A DNA stretch of 64,000 bases, taken from DASXKD01 sp963703605 (GTDB lineage Bacteria > Actinomycetota > Actinomycetes > Streptosporangiales > Streptosporangiaceae). The DNA is taken from the NCBI GenBank assembly GCA_963703605.1, contig CAVPFC010000048.1:178577-242576 (forward strand). Reading direction: 5' to 3'. Each line of letters starts with the position of its first letter. The first letter of the stretch is position 1. A program made the position numbers and the translations under genes. The notes beneath the pieces are model-generated. The model was not told where the DNA came from and did not search any database. It saw nothing but the letters and a program-made list of their open reading frames with translations. Shown here piece by piece: positions 8,508-17,999 of this stretch.

Positions 8508-11144
8508 TCAGCTGTCTTTCCCTCCGCGCAAGGATGCCAGCAACTCGGAGAGGTCATCCGGGACAACGAGCACATCCCTGGCCTTGGAGCCCTCGCTCGG
8601 CCCGACGACCCCCCGGCTCTCCAGCAGGTCCATCAGCCGGCCCGCCTTGGCGAAGCCCACCCGCAGCTTGCGCTGAAGCATCGAGGTGGACCCGAACTGG
8701 GTGCTGACGACCAGCTCAGCGGCCTGGACGAGCAGGTCCAGGTCGTCGCCGATGTCGGCGTCGATTTCCCGGGGACGTCCCTCGGCCGCCGCGACGTCCT
8801 CGCGGTAGGCCGGCGGTGCCTGCTTGCTGCAATGCGCGACAACGTCACGGATCTCCTTTTCGGAGACGAACGCGTTTTGCAGCCGCAGCGGCTTGCTCGC
8901 CCCCATCGGCAGGAACAGCGAGTCGCCCTGGCCGATGAGCTTCTCCGCGCCGGGCTGGTCCAGGATGACCCGGCTGTCGGCCAGGCTCGCCGCGGCGAAG
9001 GCGAGCCGGGACGGCACGTTGGCCTTGATCAGCCCGGTCACCACGTCCACGCTGGGCCGCTGGGTGGCCAGTACGAGGTGGATGCCGGCCGCCCGGGCAA
9101 GCTGGGTGATGCGGACGACCGCGTCTTCCACGTCACGGGGCGCCACCATCATCAGGTCGGCCAGCTCGTCCACGATCACCAGCAGGTACGGGTAAGGCAG
9201 GAACACCCGCTCGCTGCCGGGCGGCGGGGTGAGCTTGCCGGCCCGGGCCGCGTTGTTGAAGTCATCGATGTGCCGGAACCCGGTCGCGGCCAGGTCGTCG
9301 TACCGGCGGTCCATCTCCCCGACGACCCAGGCCAGCGCCTCCGCAGCCTTCTTCGGGCTAGTGATGATCGGCGTGATCAGATGCGGGATGCCCTGGTAGG
9401 CGGCCAGCTCCACCCGTTTGGGGTCAATCAGGATCATCCGCACGTCGCTCGGCGTGGCCCGCAGCAAAATCGACGTGATCAGCCCATTTACGCAAGTACT
9501 TTTCCCGGCCCCGGTCGCCCCGGCAATAAGAATGTGTGGCATCTTCGCGAGGTTCGCGATCACGGTGCGGCCCTCGACGTCCTTGCCCAGGCCCACCACC
9601 ATCGGATGGTGATCGATGAGGGCGACCTGGGAGCGCAGCACGTCGCCCAGGCTCACGATCTCCCGGTCGGCGTTGGGGATCTCCACTCCGATGGCCGACT
9701 TTCCGGGGATCGGGGACAAGATGCGCACATCGGCGCTCTTCACCACGTAGGCGATGTTCCGCGAAAGCTGGGTGACCCGCTCCACCTTGACAGCCGGGCC
9801 GAGCTCGATCTCATACCTGGTCACGGTCGGGCCGCGGCTGAAGCCGGTGACCCGGGCATCGACGTCGAACTGCTCGAGCACGTCGGTGAGCGCGCGCACT
9901 ACCGTATCGTTGGCCGCCGTCCGCGCCTTGGGCGCGGACCCTGGCCGCAGCAGCGCCGCGGGCGGCAGTGTGTAACTGGAGTCGCTCGACGCGGCGAGCG
10001 TGAGCTGCTCGTTCCGCGCGCCGCCCGGCTGGCGCCCGGTACCCGGCGCGCCGAACCCGAGCACCTCGAGCATGTTCCCGTCCGTGCCGTCCTCGGCCGC
10101 CGCCCCGCCGACTTCGGCGGGCCCGCCACCGCCCGGCCGGGCCGCGTCCGCGGCCAGCGCGCCCTTACGGCCGGAACCGGCCGCTCCCCCGCGCAGCAGC
10201 GGCGAGTCGTAGGGCTTGTCGTGCTCGCCCGCCTCGATCGCGGCGGGCCGTTTGCGCCCGGAACGCCCCGGCTGGTCCGTCTGCTCGCCGGTCGCGTCTT
10301 CCTCGCCGTCCGCGGTGCCGCGCAGCTCGGAGATCCGGCTGGGCACCCGGTGCAGCGGTGTCCCGGTGATCACCAGCAGGCCGAACCCGCACAGCAGCGC
10401 CAGCAGCGGGGCGGCGACCCACGGGGTCACCGCGGCGACCAGCGGCGCCGATGCGCCGTACCCGATCAGGCCGCCAGCGGCGCGCATCGCGCCGGCGCCG
10501 TTCGCGGGTGACGGTGTCCCGTGCGCGATGTGCACCAGGCCGAGCGTGCCGATGACCAGCGCGGACCCGCCGATGGTGAGCCTGCCGGTCTCGGCGTTCC
10601 GGTCCGGGTGGCGCAGGAACCGCCACGCCAGCAGGGCGAGCAGCAACGGCACGGTCCAGGCCAGCGACCCGAACGCGCCGCGCACCACCGAGTCCATCAG
10701 CCGGCCCACCGCGCTGCCGATGCCGAACCAGGTGGCCGCGGCGACCACGACGGCCGCGCCGACCAGGGCCAGGCCGATGCCGTCCCTGCGGTGCATCGGA
10801 TCGAGATCCCGCGCGCTCTTGCCCATGTGCCGCGCGGCGGCGCCGGTCGCGTGCGCGACCACCATCCACACCCCGACGATCAGGTGCCCGATCCACTCGA
10901 CCAGGATCACGAACGGGTTGGACGGCGCCGGGCGCTGCGGGCGCCCGCCCTTGCCGCCGCTGCCTTTGCCGCTGTACCCGCTGCGCCCCTTGGCTGACTT
11001 GCCCTTCCCGCTGGCCGGCCGCCGGGTCGTGCCGCTCGGACGAGAGCGCGGCGACCAGCCCGCAGGCGGTGTGCGCGACGCCGTCTTACCCTGCGAGCGC
11101 GTCCCAGTCCGCGGCAATCCGCTCTTGGGGGCACGGGTCGCCAT
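8508..11144 (-). CDS. ftsK: DNA translocase FtsK/SpoIIIE
   Basis: An 878-residue septal DNA pump. A basic Ser/Gly/Lys-rich N-terminus is followed by about four to five transmembrane helices (residues 75-260), a charged linker, and the RecA-like motor with Walker A GATGAGKSTCVN near residue 545 and Walker B LLVIVDELADLMM. The C-terminal gamma winged helix includes TSMLQRKLRVGFAKAGRLMD, which reads KOPS-type sites. ATG at 11144 gives the family's normal length; the frame stays open to 11846 but that part is a shadow of the RNase J gene. Neither candidate start has a good Shine-Dalgarno. It acts in chromosome segregation at the division septum. Confidence 0.95.
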   Translation of the reverse strand: MATRAPKSGLPRTGTRSQGKTASRTPPAGWSPRSRPSGTTRRPASGKGKSAKGRSGYSGKGSGGKGGRPQRPAPSNPFVILVEWIGHLIVGVWMVVAHATGAAARHMGKSARDLDPMHRRDGIGLALVGAAVVVAAATWFGIGSAVGRLMDSVVRGAFGSLAWTVPLLLALLAWRFLRHPDRNAETGRLTIGGSALVIGTLGLVHIAHGTPSPANGAGAMRAAGGLIGYGASAPLVAAVTPWVAAPLLALLCGFGLLVITGTPLHRVPSRISELRGTADGEEDATGEQTDQPGRSGRKRPAAIEAGEHDKPYDSPLLRGGAAGSGRKGALAADAARPGGGGPAEVGGAAAEDGTDGNMLEVLGFGAPGTGRQPGGARNEQLTLAASSDSSYTLPPAALLRPGSAPKARTAANDTVVRALTDVLEQFDVDARVTGFSRGPTVTRYEIELGPAVKVERVTQLSRNIAYVVKSADVRILSPIPGKSAIGVEIPNADREIVSLGDVLRSQVALIDHHPMVVGLGKDVEGRTVIANLAKMPHILIAGATGAGKSTCVNGLITSILLRATPSDVRMILIDPKRVELAAYQGIPHLITPIITSPKKAAEALAWVVGEMDRRYDDLAATGFRHIDDFNNAARAGKLTPPPGSERVFLPYPYLLVIVDELADLMMVAPRDVEDAVVRITQLARAAGIHLVLATQRPSVDVVTGLIKANVPSRLAFAAASLADSRVILDQPGAEKLIGQGDSLFLPMGASKPLRLQNAFVSEKEIRDVVAHCSKQAPPAYREDVAAAEGRPREIDADIGDDLDLLVQAAELVVSTQFGSTSMLQRKLRVGFAKAGRLMDLLESRGVVGPSEGSKARDVLVVPDDLSELLASLRGGKDS

Positions 11145-11236
11145 GCTGACAACGGTAACCAGAACCCCGCGCATGGGCCGAAAGACACGCCGCGCGTCTC
11201 GCTCGCGGCTTAACGCGGCAGGCAGGCCGGCCGAGG

Positions 11237-12934
11237 TCAGACGTCCACCACCACCGGGATGATCATGGGGCGGCGGCGGTAGTTCTCGTTCACCCACCGG
11301 CCCACGGTCCGCCGGATGAGCTGGCTGAGCTGGCGGGAGTCGTTGATCCCCTCGGCCGCCGCGGCGGCCAGCACCTCCTCGATCTGCGGAATCACCGCGC
11401 CGAACGCCGCGTCGTCGATCCCGGAGCCCCGGGCGTGAATCTCCGGCCCGGCGGCCAGCTTGCCGGTGGTGGAGTCGACCACCACGACGATCGAGACGAA
11501 ACCTTCGTCGCCGAGGATCCGGCGGTCTTTCAGCGACGTCTCGGTGACCTCGCCGACCGACAGGCCGTCCACGTACACGTACCCGCACGGGACCGCGCCG
11601 GACACCGCGGCCTTCCCGTCGACCAGGTCGACGACCATCCCGTTCTCGGCGATCACGATGTGGTCGTCGGTCAGCCCGGTCGCCGCGGCGAGCGCGGCGT
11701 GCGCGCGCAGGTGCCGCCATTCTCCGTGCACCGGCATGAAGTTGCGCGGGCGGACCAGGTTCAGCACGTACAGCAGTTCCCCCGCGGGGGCGTGGCCGGA
11801 CACGTGGACCAGCGCGTTGCCGCGATGGTAGACCCGCGCGCCCCACCTGGTCAGCGCGTTGATCACCCGGTACACGGCGGTCTCGTTGCCCGGGATGAGC
11901 GAGGACGCGAGGATCACCGTGTCGCCCTCGGCGACCCGGATGGGATGGTCGCGGCCGGCCATCCGCGACAGCGCCGACATCGGCTCGCCCTGGGATCCGG
12001 TGGAGATGAGAACGATCCGGTCGGCCGGCAGTTCCTCGGCCTCCTTCAGGTCCACCATCAGGCCGCCGCCGGCGACATGCGGGATCCGCAGGTAGCCGAG
12101 GTCGCGCGCCACGCCCATGTTCCGCACCATCGACCGGCCGACGAACGCGACTTTCCGCCCGTAGGTGGCGGCGGTATCAAGAATTTGCTGAACGCGATGG
12201 ACGTGGCTGGCGAAGCACGCCACGATGATCCGCTGCTCGGCCGAGGCAAAGATTTCGGCGAGCACCGGAGCGATATCCCGTTCGCTGGTCACGATGCCGG
12301 GGATCTCGGCGTTGGTGGAGTCCGACATCAGCAGGTCCACGCCCTCGCCGCCGAGCCGGGCGAAACCGCCGAGGTCGGTCAGCCGCCCGTCCAGGGGAAG
12401 CTGGTCCATCTTGAAGTCGCCGGTGTGCAGGACGACCCCGGCCCTGGTCTTGATCGCGACCGCGAGCGCGTCCGGGATGGAGTGGTTGACCGCGAAGAAC
12501 TCACACGCGAACGGGCCGAACGACTGGCTCCCCCCGTCGGCGACCTCCACGGTCTGCGGCGTGATCCGGTGCTCGGCAAGCTTGCTCTGGATCATGCCGA
12601 GCGTCAGCTTGGAACCGACCAGCGGGATGTCCCGGCGCTCCCGCAGCAGGTACGGGATGCCGCCGATGTGGTCCTCGTGCGCGTGGGTGATCACGATGGC
12701 CTCGATGAGCCCGTACCGGTCATCCAGGCTGGAGAAGTCGGGCAGGATCAGGTCAACGCCGGGCTGGTCCGCCTCGGGGAAGAGCACCCCGCAGTCCACG
12801 ACCAGCAGGCGGCCCCGGTGCTCGAACACCGTCATGTTGCGGCCGATCTCGCCGAGGCCGCCGAGGCCGACGAGCCGCAGGCCGTTCCGCGGCAGCGCGG
12901 CGGGCAGGGCGAGACCGGGATGCGGGTGGCTCAC
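11237..12934 (-). CDS. rnj: Ribonuclease J
   Basis: A 565-residue metallo-beta-lactamase/beta-CASP nuclease that matures and degrades RNA, including by 5'-3' exonuclease action. Visible motifs are LGGLGEIGRNM near the N-terminus, the metal-binding HAHEDHIGGIP (about residue 85), VNHSIPDAL, LHTGDFKMD, SDSTNAE, and the beta-CASP motif HVSGHAPAGEL near residue 395. The C-terminal RNase J domain follows. It is 37 bp downstream of dapA, an arrangement conserved in actinobacteria and probably co-transcribed. Confidence 0.95.
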   Translation of the reverse strand: MSHPHPGLALPAALPRNGLRLVGLGGLGEIGRNMTVFEHRGRLLVVDCGVLFPEADQPGVDLILPDFSSLDDRYGLIEAIVITHAHEDHIGGIPYLLRERRDIPLVGSKLTLGMIQSKLAEHRITPQTVEVADGGSQSFGPFACEFFAVNHSIPDALAVAIKTRAGVVLHTGDFKMDQLPLDGRLTDLGGFARLGGEGVDLLMSDSTNAEIPGIVTSERDIAPVLAEIFASAEQRIIVACFASHVHRVQQILDTAATYGRKVAFVGRSMVRNMGVARDLGYLRIPHVAGGGLMVDLKEAEELPADRIVLISTGSQGEPMSALSRMAGRDHPIRVAEGDTVILASSLIPGNETAVYRVINALTRWGARVYHRGNALVHVSGHAPAGELLYVLNLVRPRNFMPVHGEWRHLRAHAALAAATGLTDDHIVIAENGMVVDLVDGKAAVSGAVPCGYVYVDGLSVGEVTETSLKDRRILGDEGFVSIVVVVDSTTGKLAAGPEIHARGSGIDDAAFGAVIPQIEEVLAAAAAEGINDSRQLSQLIRRTVGRWVNENYRRRPMIIPVVVDV

Positions 12935-12971
12935 CAGCCGGCCCCGCGGCGCACCCGGCCGGCCTGGCCCT

Positions 12972-13922
12972 TCACGCCGTCCCCGGCAGCTTCACGCCGC
13001 CGGCCACGAGATCGGTCCGCAACAGCTCGATCTGCTCCGGCGTGGCGTCGACCAGCGGTGGCCGGTTCCCGCCGCCGGGCAGGCCCAGCAGGCGCAGCGC
13101 GGCCTTGGCCATGATCGCTCCCTGGGTGCGGGTCATGATCCCGATGATGACAGGCAGCACCTCGAGGTGGATCGCGCGGGCCTCGGCGACGCGCCCGGCG
13201 AGGTACGCGTCGATCATGTCGTGCAGCCGGTCGCCGACGACGTGGCCGACCACGCTGACGAACCCAGCCGCGCCAACCGACAGCCACGGCAGGTTGATGA
13301 TGTCGTCCCCGCTGTAGAACACCAGGTCGGTAGCGAGCATCACCTCGGAGGTCGCGCGGAAGTCGCCCTTCGCGTCCTTGACCGCGATGATCCGCGGGTG
13401 CTGGGCCAGCCGCATCAGGGTTCCGGGGTTGATCGCCGTCCCGGTGCGGCCGGGGATGTCGTAGAGCATGCACGGCAGCCCGGTCGCGTCCGCGACGGCG
13501 GTGAAGTGCGCGATCAGGCCTTCCTGGGGCGGCTTGTTGTAGTACGGCGTGACGATGAGAAGCCCGTCCGCGCCAGCCCGTTCTGCCTGCCTGGCCAGCT
13601 CTATGCTGTGCGCGGTGTCGTTGGTGCCGGCCCCGGCCACGATCGTGGCGCGGTCGCCCACCGCCCCGATGACCGCGCGAAGCAGGCGGTCCATCTCCTG
13701 GTCGGTGGTGGTCGGTGACTCACCGGTGGTGCCACTGATGATCAGGCCGTCGTTGCGCATGTCGTCGACCAGGTAAGTGGCGAGCCGGGCGGCCCCATCG
13801 GTGTCTAGCGCCCCGTCAGCGGTGAAGGGCGTGATCATCGCGGTCAGCATCCGGCCGAACGGCGCCCCGCTCCGGGGTGCGCCGCCGGGCTGGCCCGCGG
13901 ACGCCTGCTGAGTGTCGGTCAT
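12972..13922 (-). CDS. dapA: 4-hydroxy-tetrahydrodipicolinate synthase
   Basis: A 316-residue class I aldolase that condenses pyruvate with aspartate semialdehyde, the first committed step of lysine and diaminopimelate synthesis. Features include SGTTGESPTTT (substrate-binding TTGE), YYNKPPQEG, YDIPGRTG with the catalytic tyrosine, and AVKDAKGDF with the Schiff-base lysine. The length and layout are typical of the TIM barrel. The gene heads the dapA-rnj pair. Confidence 0.95.
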   Translation of the reverse strand: MTDTQQASAGQPGGAPRSGAPFGRMLTAMITPFTADGALDTDGAARLATYLVDDMRNDGLIISGTTGESPTTTDQEMDRLLRAVIGAVGDRATIVAGAGTNDTAHSIELARQAERAGADGLLIVTPYYNKPPQEGLIAHFTAVADATGLPCMLYDIPGRTGTAINPGTLMRLAQHPRIIAVKDAKGDFRATSEVMLATDLVFYSGDDIINLPWLSVGAAGFVSVVGHVVGDRLHDMIDAYLAGRVAEARAIHLEVLPVIIGIMTRTQGAIMAKAALRLLGLPGGGNRPPLVDATPEQIELLRTDLVAGGVKLPGTA

Positions 13923-14124
13923 AAGTGCAAACTACCGGCGCGTGCCCCGCGACGGTACCCGGCACGCGAGGGTTTGCCCTGGCCGTGCTCTCCGCGCCGG
14001 GGACCGGCGCGTCGCGGCCGTACGCAAAGACGCGGGCGACGTGAGCTCGGGGGTACCCACGTCGACCGCGTCTACATCGGTATCGCGCCCCGGAGCCGGA
14101 GCGTTACAAGCCGTGAGCGGATCG
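13923..14124. other. 202-bp intergenic gap, nothing recognised
   Basis: The stretch between the start of dapA and the 3' end of the di-iron protein gene. It presumably holds the dapA promoter. No RNA, repeat or clear hairpin is recognised. Confidence 0.4.
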
Positions 14125-15189
14125 CTAGAAGACCGGGATGATGTCCTCGGGGTTGATGTCGTCGGCCACGTCCACACCCTCGATGTCCAGTTCCGGGATG
14201 GCGGGGAACGGGATACCCCAGCGGGTGACGATCGCCTTGACCCGGGCGATGGCGACGCGCCAGTTCTCCGCCTGCTCCTCGTAGGAGAGCACGCCGAGCC
14301 CGCCGTCACGGGCGTACGACATCAGCACCCGGTGGTTGGCGAGGAAGTACGGCGGCAGGTCCCAGAACCCGTCCGGGGGCTCCCAGAGGATCATCGACAG
14401 GAAGATGAAGCCGGCCCGGAGCTGGCGGGTGATCAGGTCCTTGACGTCCTCGGTGAGCCCGGGCCACTCGTTCTCCAGGATCGTCATGCAGATTTGCAGG
14501 TGGCGTGACTCGTCCCGGCCGATCCGGTGGAACATGTCGGAGAACACCGGGTGCGTGGTGCCCGACGCCATGCCACGGAACAACGTGGACGCGGCCATCT
14601 CGCCCATCATGAAGCTGGTGAACAGGACCGGCAGCGAGTACTTGCCGACCGCCTTGTTGTAGCCGTTCCAGTACCGGCCCCCGTTGTGGTACAGCCAGGC
14701 GATGTTGTTGTGCGCGGCCTGTTCCAGCGGGGTCTGCGGCTGCCAGTCCAGCGGGGCGCCGGGCCACAGCCGCGCGATCGTGCGCTGGCAGCACTCCTCG
14801 TGGTTCATCTCGTCCCGGGTGATCGAGAAGAAGCACTTGCGGACCGGGTCCTCCTCGTGCTGCTCGTACGCATGGATGGTGGCGCGCGCGAACACGGCGG
14901 GCCCGGATGCGTCGAAGTTGGCCAGCACGGCGAACCAGTACATGATTCCCAGCCGCTGCTCGGCCGTGAAGTCCTCGACGCGGAGGCCGTCCCAGGGCAG
15001 GTCGGCCGGGTTCCAGGCGACGCGCTTGGACTTCTCGTAGATGGCGGCGAGCTTGTCGGTCTCCACCCGCCATTCCATCGGGTAGATGTTCGGCTGGGGA
15101 ATCTCCGGTGCGGGCCAGAATCCGCCGTCCGGGACGACCAGCTCGTGATCGGCGTCTGCCACGGTTAGCTCCGTCCTGCTGGGCTCCAC
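14125..15189 (-). CDS. Ferritin-like di-iron carboxylate protein, putative oxygenase/desaturase
   Basis: A 354-residue soluble protein. The metal-ligand pattern of di-iron four-helix bundles is visible: a glutamate in IHAYEQHEED (about residue 108), ExxH in ITRDEMNHEE (about 122-131), a further glutamate in FMMGEMAAS (about 196), and a second ExxH in IGRDESRHL (about 224-232). The pattern fits acyl-ACP desaturases, AurF-type N-oxygenases and R2-like oxidases. I cannot choose among them by eye and do not assign a substrate. Aromatic-rich stretches (NNIAWLYHNGGRYWNGYN) are distinctive. Repeated TATGACA motifs lie just upstream. Confidence 0.7.
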   Translation of the reverse strand: MEPSRTELTVADADHELVVPDGGFWPAPEIPQPNIYPMEWRVETDKLAAIYEKSKRVAWNPADLPWDGLRVEDFTAEQRLGIMYWFAVLANFDASGPAVFARATIHAYEQHEEDPVRKCFFSITRDEMNHEECCQRTIARLWPGAPLDWQPQTPLEQAAHNNIAWLYHNGGRYWNGYNKAVGKYSLPVLFTSFMMGEMAASTLFRGMASGTTHPVFSDMFHRIGRDESRHLQICMTILENEWPGLTEDVKDLITRQLRAGFIFLSMILWEPPDGFWDLPPYFLANHRVLMSYARDGGLGVLSYEEQAENWRVAIARVKAIVTRWGIPFPAIPELDIEGVDVADDINPEDIIPVF

Positions 15190-15216
15190 TTTCCCGGCCC
15201 CGCGCCCGCCCCCGCT

Positions 15217-15271
15217 CTATGACAAGGACTCTATGACAGAGTAAGGCAAAACCTGCGCTCTACTGTCATAG
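15217..15271. promoter_or_regulatory. Candidate operator: two direct and one inverted CTATGACA
   Basis: CTATGACA occurs at 15217-15224 and 15231-15238 (14 bp apart), and its inverse TGTCATAG at 15264-15271. This is a clear dyad in front of the leftward di-iron gene, whose start is at 15189. The binding protein is unknown. Confidence 0.45.
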
Positions 15272-15304
15272 GGGCCGGTCAGATGACCGGGCCTGCCGGG
15301 CCGG

Positions 15305-16448
15305 TCACAGCCCGAGGCCGCGGCCGATGATCTCCTTCATGATCTCGGTGGTGCCGCCGAAGATCGTCTGCACCCTGCTGTCGGTGAACGCCTTGGCCAC
15401 GGTGAACTCGCGCATGTAGCCGTACCCGCCATGGAGTTGGACGCACCGGTCCACCACCCGGTTGCACAGCTCGGTGTTCCACCACTTGGCCATGGCGGCA
15501 TCCTCGACCGACAGCCGGCCGGTGTTGTGCTCGAGCACCGCCTTGTCGGTGAACGCCCGCGCCACCGCGAGCTCGGTCGCGATCTCGGCAAGGACGAACC
15601 GGTTGTGCTGGAACCTGCCGATGGGCCGTCCGAACGCCTCACGCTGCTTGCAGTACGCCAAGGTCTCGTCGAACACGGCTTCCGCACCGGCCAGTGCGGT
15701 TGCCCCGATCGCGAGCCGCTCCCTGGGCAGGTTCTGCATCAGTGCGACGAAGCCGCCGCCCTCCTCGCCGAGGAGGTTGTCCACCGGGACCTCCACGTCG
15801 CGGAAGAACAGCTCCGAGGTGTCCTGGGCGTGCATGCCGACCTTGTCCAGGTTCCGGCCGCGCTCGAAGCCGGGCATGCCGCGCTCGACCACCAGCAGGC
15901 TGATCCCGCGGTAGCCGGCCTCCGGATCGGTCCGGGCGGCGACGATCACCAGGTCGCAGAGCTGGCCGTTGGAGATGAACGTCTTCGACCCGTTGAGCAC
16001 GTAGTGATCGCCGTCGCGGACTGCCGTGGTCCGCATTCCTTGCAGGTCGCTGCCGGCCCCCGGCTCGGTCATCGCGATGGCCGTGATGAGCTCGCCGGAG
16101 CAGTACCCGGGCAGCCACCGCTCGCACTGCTCGGGCGTGGCGAGGCGCTGGAAGTACGGCCCGTTGATGTCGTTGTGGACGGCGAATCCTGGGCCGGTCG
16201 CCCCGGCCCGGGCCAGCTCCTCGTCGAGGATCAGGTAGTAGCGGTAGTCCTGGCTGCCGCCGCCGCCGTACTTCTCCTCGATCTCGATGCCGAGCAGCCC
16301 GGCGCCGGCCGGCCGCCAGCCAGACCTCACGGGAGACCATCCGGTCCGCCTCCCACTTCTCGTGGTAGGGCGTGACATCGCGGGCGATGAACGCGCGCGC
16401 CAGGTCACGGAACTGCTCGTGTTCGGCGTCGAAGATGTCACGCTGCAT
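15305..16448 (-). CDS. Acyl-CoA dehydrogenase (one +1 frameshift)
   Basis: An FAD-dependent acyl-CoA dehydrogenase that oxidises acyl-CoA thioesters to trans-2-enoyl-CoA. With one base removed the product is 380 residues, the normal length. The N-terminus MQRDIFDAEHEQFRDLAR through VSREVWLAAG is in one frame; it then continues in the next frame as AGLLGIEIEEKYGGGG. FAD/substrate motifs follow: AIAMTEPGAGSDLQG, SKTFISNG, REAFGRPIGRFQHNRF, QLHGGYGYMREF, and the C-terminal QTIFGGTTEIMKEIIGRGLGL. The extra base lies in the run of CCGG repeats at 16301-16313. It may be a sequencing error rather than a true mutation. The start at 16448 is divergent from the nickel permease gene. Confidence 0.85.
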
Positions 16449-16549
16449 GCGGCGCCTCCCGGCCCGTGGTTCCCGTCGTCCGAAGGTAACACCGCACGGC
16501 GGGCGCCAACCCAGACGGCACGGGCCACGCAACTACGTGGCCGACGCTA

Positions 16550-16566
16550 TTGCGAGTTATTTGCAA
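16550..16566. promoter_or_regulatory. Nur box upstream of the nickel/cobalt permease
   Basis: TTGCGA-GTTAT-TTGCAA matches the known actinobacterial Nur operator pattern (TTGCAA, five bases, TTGCAA) with a single mismatch. It ends 46 bp before the permease ATG. Nur is the nickel-responsive Fur-family repressor, so uptake would be shut off when nickel is plentiful. Confidence 0.7.
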
Positions 16567-16612
16567 TAATCCTAGGGTGGCGACTACCCGCGGAACCGAG
16601 GAGCGTGCACGG

Positions 16613-17719
16613 ATGGCTGACCCCCGCGGCCGCTTCAGGAGGATCCGCGACGGGCTGACCCCGGGCGAGTGGGCCCGCACCGGCGGGATGGCTGGGGCGA
16701 TCGTCTTCCTGCACGTCCTGGGCTGGGGCATGCTGGCCGCCGCCGTCTCCGGCCACTACCACATCACCCGGACGGAGATCTTCGGCTTCGGGACCGGAAT
16801 CCTCGCCTACACGCTCGGCATGCGGCACGCCTTCGACGCCGACCACATCGCCGCGATCGATAACACCACCCGCAAGCTGGTCGGCGAGGGCAAGCGGCCG
16901 CTGTCCATCGGGTTCTTCTTCTCCCTCGGCCACTCCAGCATCGTGTTCGTGCTCGCGCTGCTGCTGAACTTCGGCATCAGGGCGCTGGACAACCAGGTCA
17001 GGAACAACGGTTCCGGGCTGCACAACGTGACCGGGATCATCGGCACCGGGGTGTCCGGGACGTTCCTCTACCTCATCGCCGCGCTCAACGTCGTCGTCCT
17101 GGCCGGCATCCTCAAGGTGTTCCGGGAGATGCGCACCGGGGCCTACAACGACGCCGAGCTCGAGGAGCAGCTCGCCAAGCGCGGCCTGATGAACCGGCTG
17201 CTGGGACCGCTGGCCCGCCGGGTGGACACGCCGTGGAAGATGTACCCGATCGGCGTGCTGTTCGGGCTCGGGTTCGACACCGCCACCGAGGTCGCGCTGC
17301 TGGTGCTGGCCGGCTCGGCGGTGGTCAGCGGCCTGCCGTTCTACGCGATCCTCTCGCTGCCGGTCCTGTTCGCGGCCGGGATGTGCCTGTTCGACACCGC
17401 CGACGGGTGCTTCATGAACTTTGCCTACGACTGGGCCTTCGCCCGGCCCATTCGCAAGGTCTACTACAACATCACCATCACCGGGCTGTCGGTGTTCGTC
17501 GCCTTCTTCATCGGCACCGTGGAGATCCTCGGCCTCATCGGGCAGGAGTACCGTCTCGGCGGCGGGTTCTGGGCGTTCATGGGCAACTTCGACATCAACA
17601 AGGCCGGGTTCGTGATCGCCGGCGTGTTCGTCCTCACCTGGGCCGTGGCGCTGGCCGTCTGGCACTTCGGCAAGATCGAGCAGAGATGGGAAGCCACCAC
17701 CGAACCCACCGGCGACTAA
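16613..17719 (+). CDS. Nickel/cobalt high-affinity permease (NiCoT family)
   Basis: A 368-residue eight-helix membrane transporter importing Ni2+ or Co2+ for urease, hydrogenase, Ni-SOD or cobalamin. The family's metal-binding helix II signature is RHAFDADHIAAIDN near residue 70. Other family motifs follow: GFFFSLGHSSIVF, LFGLGFDTATEVALL and GMCLFDTADGCFMNFAYDWAF. ATG at 16613 is chosen because GAGGAG lies nine to ten bases upstream; the earlier in-frame TTG at 16550 is inside the Nur box. Nickel preference is inferred from the Nur-like operator. The cobalt versus nickel choice is not visible in the sequence. Confidence 0.92.
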   Translation: MADPRGRFRRIRDGLTPGEWARTGGMAGAIVFLHVLGWGMLAAAVSGHYHITRTEIFGFGTGILAYTLGMRHAFDADHIAAIDNTTRKLVGEGKRPLSIGFFFSLGHSSIVFVLALLLNFGIRALDNQVRNNGSGLHNVTGIIGTGVSGTFLYLIAALNVVVLAGILKVFREMRTGAYNDAELEEQLAKRGLMNRLLGPLARRVDTPWKMYPIGVLFGLGFDTATEVALLVLAGSAVVSGLPFYAILSLPVLFAAGMCLFDTADGCFMNFAYDWAFARPIRKVYYNITITGLSVFVAFFIGTVEILGLIGQEYRLGGGFWAFMGNFDINKAGFVIAGVFVLTWAVALAVWHFGKIEQRWEATTEPTGD

Positions 17720-17789
17720 CGGGGCTGACCCAGCGCATGCCGGCACACGTTGCCGCCGGGACCAAACCGGTGCTGCCGTGAACAGGACC

Positions 17790-17988
17790 GCCGACCTCAA
17801 CCGGGGCCGTGGGGGTCCGGGGGCTCGGCGCCGCATGGGCTCAAACTGGACGGCGGCCCAAACCAGGTGGATGTTGAGCTGCCGACCGGTACCGGATGCG
17901 TGGGGGTTCCGGAGGGCTCGGCCCCCCGGGCTAGCATGTAGCGCCGGCAACGGCGAAGCTGGCCGAAGGCCAGCGAGCACGGCGAGCC
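17790..17988. repeat. Dispersed intergenic repeat, second locus (two cores)
   Basis: Two copies of the GTGGGGGTCCGGGGGCTCGG core, at about 17807-17830 and 17896-17930. The second continues through a GGCTAGCA segment and GGCGAAGCTGGCCGAAGGCC to GAGCACGGCGAGCC. It ends 12 bp before the stop codon of the leftward HNH gene. The region lies between two convergent genes and could act as a bidirectional terminator. Confidence 0.8.
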
Positions 17989-17999
17989 GCCCCGGCCCG

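Noticed and set aside
11145..11846. N-terminal extension of FtsK
   Set aside because: It overlaps the RNase J gene on the same strand and would add ~230 basic residues absent from the family; ATG 11144 gives normal length.
14125..15189. Firm call as AurF, R2-type ribonucleotide reductase or acyl-ACP desaturase
   Set aside because: Only the shared di-iron ligand pattern is visible; the surrounding sequence does not let me choose one family by eye.
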